From the NCBI GenBank assembly GCA_021234155.1, contig JAJEKV010000114.1:1381654-1445653 (forward strand): a stretch of 64,000 nt of DNA. The letters are read 5' to 3'. The translations under genes and the position numbers were made by a program. This document shows, piece after piece, positions 57,566 through 64,000 of this stretch (position 1 is the first letter of the stretch; every line of letters starts with the position of its first letter). This DNA is from Isoetes taiwanensis. Its lineage: Eukaryota > Streptophyta > Lycopodiopsida > Isoetales > Isoetaceae. Below the pieces are notes generated by a model. The model worked only from the letters and a program-made list of their open reading frames with translations. It ran no database searches and had not been told where the DNA came from.

Positions 57566-58103
57566 GAAAAATGCCCACTAATGGTGGGCATTGATTTTGG
57601 ATTGATTGTACAAAATTTGTAATCCTTTTTCTTTTTTTTTGCAAGGCTGCTCATAAATTGTGTCTGTGCATTAATACTTCAAGTTGAACTTTGGATGAAC
57701 AAAATGGAGGCACTATCTAATGAATATCCACTTACCACCACGAAAAAGACATTTTGCATTCTGCACCTCCGTTCCACTAAGAATCATTTGCCACCAATGT
57801 GGCTTTGGCCCTCAAAAAACTAGATATTAGGCGCTGTTCCTTTTGCCCATTCTATGTTAAAAGTTGATGTTTTCCTTACAATTCATAGCTTGTAATAAGT
57901 GGATACTCTTTAAACAAGGAGCACGATTACCTTGAAGATATATGTACCTTCATGACAACCATTTTTGGGTTGCCCCTAGGGGGGTGTTTATGTGGGTTTT
58001 TGGCATATTCATGGTATATGCTAGCATATACCTAGAATATGCCAAAAACTGCTAAAAACCTGCTGTAAGCTGTAAATGTTAGGTCATCCCTGTTGCCAGG
58101 CGG
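57566..58103. other. 3' flank of XS-RING gene
   Basis: No gene. It contains the probable 3' untranslated region (T-rich stretch near 57628-57640) and the near-perfect palindrome at 57996. Confidence 0.5.
57996..58049. repeat. 54-bp near-perfect palindrome
   Basis: Two 27-base arms meet without a loop at 58022/58023. Only two adjacent positions differ (TTCATGG versus TTCTAGG), so 25 of 27 positions pair. The left arm begins GTTTTTGGCATATTC. It could be a small inverted-repeat transposon (MITE-like) or a transcript hairpin 430 bp after the XS-RING stop. No flanking target duplication was identified. Confidence 0.85.
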
Positions 58104-58433
58104 TTGCTGTGCATACCGGCTAACCGGAAGTTTGGATGGCATGGAGGCCATCGGCATGAGAGACCATCGGCATCATTTCCGCTTATGAGCTCTGGCGATT
58201 GTTGTTTGGCTATGGCAGAGCTAGGGAAGCATAACAGGATTTGTTTATGGAGCTTAGAAACTAGAACTTGCCTTCAATTTTCGGCATCAGCTTTTGCTTT
58301 AAGGATCATCTTCGGGATCGGATTCTCGGTAGCGTTTTATTGCGGCGGCAAAGACGAGGAGTGGGGGCGCGGCAGAGATGTTCCAAAGTGTCTAAATCTA
58401 CATATACCATTTCCGTGGTATTTCGTTAACAAG
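58104..58433 (+). other. Open frame possibly upstream exon of MSP-domain gene
   Basis: An open plus-strand frame without ATG at its start runs into the MSP-like exon in the same frame (to RLRFDPEETLYSF). Its sequence (LCIPANRKFGWHGGHRHERP and later ICLWSLETRTCLQFSASAFA) is not recognised. It might be the N-terminal part of the MSP gene or unrelated DNA. Confidence 0.3.
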
Positions 58434-59560
58434 AGCCGTTTGAGATTCGATCCCGAAGAAACCTTATATTCCTTTGTAAGTTCCGGCCCTTTTCAAATCC
58501 TTAGCAAATTATATTTATTTTCTTTTCAACCTGTTAGAGTAGTTTCCTAAGTCCGTTTGGACTACCGTGGTCTCGAGGCTTTGTATTCATCGAGATGAAC
58601 CCGGCAAGCGTGTCGCAAGTGCAAAGGAAGATAAAAATGTTAGCCGGTCCCCAATGGCGTTTAAAGTAAGTGATTTCTCATTGCCTAACCACTTGGCCAA
58701 AGGGCTGAATTGTAGTTCACATTTCTAGTTTTTGTGCATACCGCAATAAAGTCCTCATAAAGTGTTTCGATTTTCAGTTTCAAACAACCGCACCTAAGAG
58801 TCGCTTCATGTGTCCTCCAAATGGGGTTCTTCAACCAAACGAGGCAATAATTGCAAAAGGTGCTATTTAAGTTGTTTGTAGTCTTGTGCATCATATGTTA
58901 TGTCATGAAATTAATCTATTTTGTAATTTGCGGTTGTCAAGTATGTAGAAACGACTGAAGGTCCTCAAATGTAAAAAAAAGTTAAAAGATAAGTTCGAAT
59001 TGTGAGCTTGAAAGTGAAAGATGGAGTAGAGTATACCCCGAACCGGTATAAACTTGTTTGCACTATTTTAGGATGTAAGCTTTAAGCAATGCTCAATATC
59101 GATCCGGCCTTTAATATTTAAGTTTGATGAGCAAAAGGAGTTTGTAGTCGTTGAACGGGTTCTGCGAGTTGTGTTCTTGGATCCGGAAGCATGCTTCACC
59201 CGTAAGTTTTATTCGTTTGAGAAGAATAACTTGAAAATTCGGTCTTGAATTCAGGTTGAAATGCTTGTTTAGGTTGAGTTAGAAAGACACAAGAAACGCC
59301 CCGGTCAAAGTTATGCGGCTTCGAGGCCCGCAAAAATACCACAAGAAGAGCAGAGCCCCAAAGCGGCGGTTCAAGGATTTGTTATTGATGAATGGGTAAT
59401 GAAAATGCATCTATTTGACAAAGACACTTAGTTCGGGATTAGCTAGCTAAAATGTTGGTGCCGTGTTTTAGAAAGAACGACGGAGAAATATTTGGCAAAA
59501 CAACCGTCGAAGGTGGTGAATCTCTCTAGGTTGAAGCGAATCATTATCTATGAATGTTCG
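58434..59560 (+). pseudogene. MSP-domain (VAP4-like, PapD superfamily) gene with frameshifts
   Basis: Blocks match the plant VAP4-type MSP protein in order. SRLRFDPEETLYSF (58434) is followed by DEPGKRV...KNVSRSPMAFK, ending at donor GTAAGT (58666). After acceptor TTTTCAG comes FQTTAPKSRFMCPPNGVLQP (58778). YVETTEGPQM (58940) and SLKVKDGVEYTP (near 59010) follow, then KEFVVVERVLRVVFLDPEA (59136), ELERHKKRP...GFVIDEW (59275-59396) and a C-terminal KERR-type end near 59470. VAP proteins sit in the endoplasmic reticulum membrane and bind partner motifs through MSP. One-base shifts at about 58858, 58995 and 59480 and a stop at 58972 break the frame. Either a young pseudogene or a gene with sequence errors. 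Confidence 0.7.
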
Positions 59561-61849
59561 TGGATGATGAAGAACACATTCGAGAAAATGTCCGTTTTTT
59601 ATTTTTAAAGATCTTTCTATAATGGCACAAATACATTTTCTATGTTATGGTTATCCAGTTGGCATTACATCAGATCACCGCCTAGTGCCAAGCGGTCGAA
59701 CTATAATATGACTAGAAAGTGAGATAGCACATTCGGTGTATCTACACATTCAAACTTGGGATTCCTTGTGGTCCGCTCCCAATGTGGACAATCGGGAGCA
59801 GTTTCATTTTAAGGGACCGCAGAACTTGGTACAATCAATCTGGCGCTTGCAAGGATTTTTTTTCTACTTGTGCGTGTGAGCCGTGAGTCTTCCGTGGAAT
59901 GTATGGTACCGCACAAACAAAGACTAAGACGCCCCGTACGTACGAATTAAACATGTATTTGCCGCAACTTTTGTAATAGAAGTTGATGTTATTGGCTAAA
60001 AACAGAGATGAAATTGTTAGGGAACTTTCGTAAATCAACGGCATGAAACATATAAGAAAAGTTCTTATTCATACTTTCTTTCCTTGATGGTCTCAGAACC
60101 GGAAAATGTTCATGGAGATCTATGACAACCCCGCGACCGTGGATATGACCTCGATTCCGTAAGGACATGAACAGATTCAACAATTCCAAGAAAAGCGCTT
60201 TTAAATGACGCTTGCCAAATATGTGCGACTTTTAGAAGATGAGACCATCCAAACCGCAAAGAAATACGCTTTGTGTGAGATAACGTAAGAACTAAGTCGT
60301 AAGTGTTGGAGCTTTGAGGGTACTTAAAACAAGGAATCCGGCCAATGTTTACCTTTGCCGCCAAGGAATTTACAATCAACTTGGTAATGCGAAAACCCGG
60401 CATTTAGTTTCCTTGCATGCAAATTCCGAGCAATGTTGCTCTATTTAAAATGCAACTTTATTTAATGAATAAATACGTGAAGAACTAAAATGGAGATGCA
60501 AAATTGTCATCACTCTACCTTTTATAACGCAAAAATACCAAATACCAATTGCGTTCGTGGACACACTATAATGATTCAATCAAAGCCAAACGAATAAATC
60601 AATTTGGCAACTCCCAAGTGAAAAATAGTGCCACTTAAAGGTTGTTAAGTTTCAGATTTGCATAGTCGCAACAAAATTTGCTAGCACACGAATTGGGTTT
60701 GAGAACAATTGAAGTTATACTTTGATTGCCGAATGTAAAAATGTCTAGCAAAATTTACATAGTAGGGATAAATAAATATCTAGCACAAAGAACTTTGGGC
60801 TTGAGAACAATTGAACTTTTACTTTGATTGCGGTCTAACAATATTTACAAGTGGTATTAGAAACACGTAATATCTAGTGTAATGACTAGGGGTACATATG
60901 CACTTTTATATGCATTCATATGGCTTTGGTTTCTTAATTTGTTTTTTCGTCATGTGGGACTAGTGCGGTGACCTCGAGCTCCAAAGATCTCTAAGTTCTG
61001 TTTTGAAAGCTTCAACGCTTCATTATAGAGCTTAATTTTGAGGGCCTTCGTGGATTCAATCCCGCGGGAGTTGGCAAATCGATAACTGAAAGGCATGGTC
61101 CCAACTGAAAGGAAAGGAATTGGGCGTGCTTCAAAATTTTCGCCATGTTCTTAGCTTCATTTTTTCGAACTCCTTTTTGCATTTGGGGGCTCAGGGTTCC
61201 AAAGCCCAATGTTGTGCCCCTATTTTGCTCCCAAATCGCCTCCATAATCGCCTCCACACAAAAAGGCGACCTTTGCATCAAGATCTTTACTTGAGATAAA
61301 GTGGTGAAGGTGACCGGTATTTATTCTCTCTATGTTTTTTCGCTTATATCCAGAGCAATTAAGCAGATCATATACGATGCCAAAAATCCTTTGTCCTTTG
61401 GGGGTACAAAATATCTTCGGGTTTCGTGAGGTCGCTGGATAATGCTCGAATTCAAGAGCCCAAAACAGATTGTGCCCTTCTTAAAACGCAGTGGAGGATT
61501 CCGTGATTTGTGCCAGCTCCTATGATTTGGTTGTCTTGTTTTATTATATGTATGTATGACCTCTGTATTTTTGCAAGAGCTTTGAGTGCTTAATATCAGA
61601 GAAAACGTATTTGCAACGGTAATTGCTAACAAGGAAATTGGTCTTTATTTTGTAGAGACGTTGAATTAAGCAAGGGACGTGCGGAGATACCATAAAGCAA
61701 GGGACGTGCGGAGATACCATAAGATTATCTATTAACAGGTTACATACACCGTTGCTTCTCATATTTTAATTGTTTTAATTGGCTGCACCTACGAGACCGC
61801 CCAGAATCGCACTCTGAACTGTTGGGTGTCAAAACCCACAGACGCAATG
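59561..61849. other. AT-rich intergenic region, no gene recognised
   Basis: Frames on both strands (for example minus 60110-60403, 61012-61281, 61330-61632) have no recognisable domain. A direct repeat with TTGAGAACAATTGAA and TACTTTGATTGC occurs near 60700 and 60813. A 27-bp perfect tandem duplication is at 61672. Confidence 0.5.
61672..61725 (+). repeat. 27-bp perfect tandem duplication
   Basis: A 27-base unit beginning AGCAAGGGACGTGCGGAG occurs twice without interruption, so it is a recent duplication or an assembly stutter. Confidence 0.85.
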
Positions 61850-61944
61850 TAAAGTGGTTGGGGGCAGGGCCCAACTAAGCAATGTAGTGTGGTGTGTGGT
61901 CACATGTCCAGTTGGATGCTGCCTAGTGGCGTGACGTTAAAATA

Positions 61945-62038
<94 letters not shown>
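61850..62038 (+). repeat. Dispersed repeat with (TATC)n tail, third locus
   Basis: AATGTAAAGTGGTTGGGGGC, GCAATGTAGTG, GTGTGGTCACATGTCCAG and GTGGCGTGACGTTAAAATAC precede about 22 TATC units (61948-62038). The pre-tail sequence is that of 3963-4075 and 30495-30612. There is no CATC block here and no LTR array beside it, so the repeat family moves or spreads independently of the array. Confidence 0.85.
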
Positions 62039-62040
<2 letters not shown>

Positions 62041-62100
62041 AATCTGTCTATTTGTTTTCTTCCATTACTTAAATTTGATAACTTCTTGCTCCTTTATTCC

Positions 62101-62402
62101 AGGTACATGCACATGCAGGATGCTCTTGGATCCAGGGAAGATAAAACATTTATTGTGGTTGCAGCAAAGACGTGTTATGGACAATGCGGTCAGGTTAGGT
62201 GAACATTGCAGGAGTAGATTTTGCACTTACAGTTGAATCATCTTTTCAAGGTTTCAAGGAGCCATATTATTGTGATGCAAATAGATTCTCTATTGAAGAC
62301 AAAAAAACAAAGAATTCTTGGCATCCTCATCATATATCTGTTACTGGTGTGTTCTTTGTGCATTTATGCATGCATATCGGGCTTCTTGATCCGGCGCTAT
62401 GA
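62101..62402 (+). other. Possible gene fragment, unidentified
   Basis: After an acceptor-like CAG at about 62100, the sequence has an open block (MQDALGSREDKTFIVVAAKT) up to a possible donor at 62191. An overlapping open frame follows at 62199-62402 (GVDFALTVESSFQGFKEPYY). Neither is recognised; they may be exons of a fragmentary gene or chance. Confidence 0.25.
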
Positions 62403-62483
62403 AAACCTTAACTTTGTAGTTAACGGATGTTCGCTAGAGGTGGTCTGGAGCTCTCTGGTCCTAGGATGCCCAAAAAGGTCACC

Positions 62484-63337
62484 CAAATCCAAACATTATC
62501 ACAACAAATCCAAACATTATCACAATAGTTATTAGGGGCTCATAATTAAGTCCAAAATTATGACTCATGTCTTCTCGTAATGTGCTCCCTCGTCTATACT
62601 CCCCTCCACTGGCCTGCACAAGTAACTCATTACGTTAGTTTAGTTAATAAGTTTGTGGTTTTAGGGGACCACCCCCCTAATTATCTCCTTGAGCCGAACT
62701 ACTAGCTCAAGGTTACCCTACTACCTTGCACTCCATCATGGCTTCCCTAGGATTTGAGCTTAAGGACCATTTAAGATGATCCTATCATCACCCATGATGG
62801 GGTGCTACCTTGTACAAGATCCCCTTGTTCGAGTACACCCGCACTGCCTCATGCCCCTGGGGGTTTAAGCTAGGGAACGTCTTACGATCCCATCATAGCA
62901 TATGATCACGTATACCTCGCCATGACCACCATCCCCCCCATGGTCATGTGCACGTGCCCTGCATCCTGGCATAGAGATCATCCGCATGATGGTTTCATCA
63001 TCGCCTACTATACTGCTCTCTCTCACATGACCCTTCTGGTCATGCGCACTCTTGGTGCTGGCCTAGAGAATGCCCTTTTTGGGATCTCATCATCGCCTAC
63101 ACTCCAAGAACTTCGCGTATGCATCCCAACTACCCTAGAATGTATACGCTTTCATGCACTTACACTAAAACATAACAAAGCTTAGCTAAGTACCTGACAG
63201 GTTGGCATCGATCAATTCGGAGATGACTTGGCCGTCGAATTGCATCATAAAGTTTGGGTATTGCTTCTCTAAATCTTGCTTCAATACCCAAGTTGCATCT
63301 TCCACGGGCAAGTGCTTCCACTTGACCAACTTCACAC
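62484..63337 (-). mobile_element. 3' end of chromodomain Ty3 element (chromovirus), copy 2
   Basis: Highly similar to 48855-49676. The minus strand again encodes VKWKHLPVEDATWVL and the chromodomain end, with the same stop near 63182, and the same non-coding 3' region. At the left border a 21-bp unit (AAATCCAAACATTATCACAA) is duplicated in tandem (62484-62525) where copy 1 has it once. Similarity ends abruptly at both sides (62484 and 63337). Confidence 0.75.
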
Positions 63338-63344
63338 GACATAG

Positions 63345-63540
63345 ACAAGAACCAAGAAACCACCCACGAATCAGAAACCAACTTTTTATCGGTCTAGACT
63401 AGTCTTTTGACAGACTAGCTAGTTTTTGTCCCATCGCTAACGAAAGCCAAAGTGGAGGACATGTATAGGCTTTTAAGTTCTACCACGCCGGGGGGATCAT
63501 GATAACCCCAAGAAACCAACTCCCAAATATAAACATACAC
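63345..63540 (+). repeat. Direct repeat, first copy (about 200 bp)
   Basis: Starts GACAAGAACCAAGAAACCA and ends CCAAATATAAACATACACC. It is repeated at 63794-64000 with small differences, giving a period near 450 bp. Confidence 0.85.
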
Positions 63541-63793
63541 CGGCCGGGTTTGAACCCCCCGATGACCAAGTGCACATTTATTTTGGCATTACTAGGCCTA
63601 TACCAACTCACCACACATCCGCTTGGGCAAAACTTTGGCCATACATGCACACTTTGTAGGCAGGATTAAATCCCACCTTGAGGAAGTTTTCGATCCTAGG
63701 GGCAACTCTAGGGGCATCGGCCGACCTAGCGCCACCCGACCTAGTGCACCGCCACATATGACTTTTTGGGCATCCTAGGACCGTAGGGCTTTT
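63541..63793. other. Spacer of direct repeat
   Basis: No gene. The GGGTTTGAACCCCCC near 63545 looks like a tRNA T-loop but no tRNA fold surrounds it. TGACTTTTTGGGCATCCTAG (63759) is the inverted partner of 62457-62480. Confidence 0.5.
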
Positions 63794-64000
63794 AGACAAG
63801 AACCAAGAAACCAGCCACGATGTCAGAAACCAACTTTTTATCGGGTCTAGACTAGTCTTTTGACAAACTAGCTAGTTTTTGTCCCACCGCCAACGAAAGC
63901 ACCCAAAGTGGAGGACATGTATAGGCTTTTAAGTTCTACCACGTCGGGGATCATGGTCAGATAACCCCAAAGAACTAACTCCCAAATATAAACATACACC
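63794..64000 (+). repeat. Direct repeat, second copy (window edge)
   Basis: Second copy of the 63345 repeat, reaching the same ATAAACATACACC end exactly at the window border. More copies may follow outside, as in a satellite with a unit of about 450 bp, or these may be the two ends of one element. Confidence 0.8.

Noticed and set aside
63540-63562. tRNA-like T-loop (GGGTTTGAACCCCC)
   Set aside because: No acceptor stem, D-arm or anticodon arm can be placed around it.

Overview
The window reads as nuclear DNA of a land plant, from a repeat-dense region with few genes. Supporting signs are split genes with short GT-AG introns (mostly 66-130 bp), an XS-domain gene of the plant RNA-silencing type, remnants of a plant DUF248/PMT methyltransferase and of a plant VAP4-type MSP-domain gene, and plant-style Ty3, Ty1/copia and L1-type elements with a tRNA-Asp-like primer site. 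I cannot name the species. Short introns and unusual repeat families hint at a non-flowering plant, but this is weak inference.

Layout. 1-3577: end of a tandem array of a non-coding LTR element (337-bp LTR plus about 2.26 kb internal). 3578-4255: its flank, with a compound tetranucleotide microsatellite. 4256-11150: a Ty3 element lacking its 3' part, followed by a decayed LINE on the minus strand (11165-14440). 14441-21970: AT-rich DNA with a broken methyltransferase gene (17598-18671), a purine tract and small repeats. 21976-30116: a complete array of four LTRs and three internal regions inside one 5-bp target duplication. 30117-30795: the same flank as at 3578. 30796-41881: a full-length Ty3 element with both LTRs, TSD TGAAG, gag, pol and a long extra reading frame between pol and the 3' LTR. 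41882-49700: LINE pieces, an ORF1-only LINE with TSD, copia fragments in both orientations, and the end of a chromodomain Ty3 element. 50963-52183: a four-exon gene for a small, probably plastid, membrane protein. 55183-57565: a seven-exon gene for an XS, coiled-coil and RING protein. 58434-59560: a frameshifted MSP/VAP-like gene. 61850-64000: the microsatellite repeat again, a second chromovirus end fragment and a long direct repeat.

Large-scale structure. Bases 1-11150 and about 26530-37735 are collinear copies at a nearly constant offset of 26.54 kb (array end, flank, microsatellite, TGAAG target site, Ty3 element), so the Ty3 element was duplicated together with its flanks. Differences between repeat copies cluster at CAG/CTG trinucleotides. 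That may be a methylation-linked sequencing artefact and would explain many frameshifts in the mobile elements.

Only two genes look intact: the plastid-type membrane protein and the XS-coiled-coil-RING protein. The second is the best candidate for an unusual function, because it joins a small-RNA-pathway domain to a ubiquitin-ligase-type RING finger. Coordinates of decayed elements are approximate; all family assignments were made by eye.
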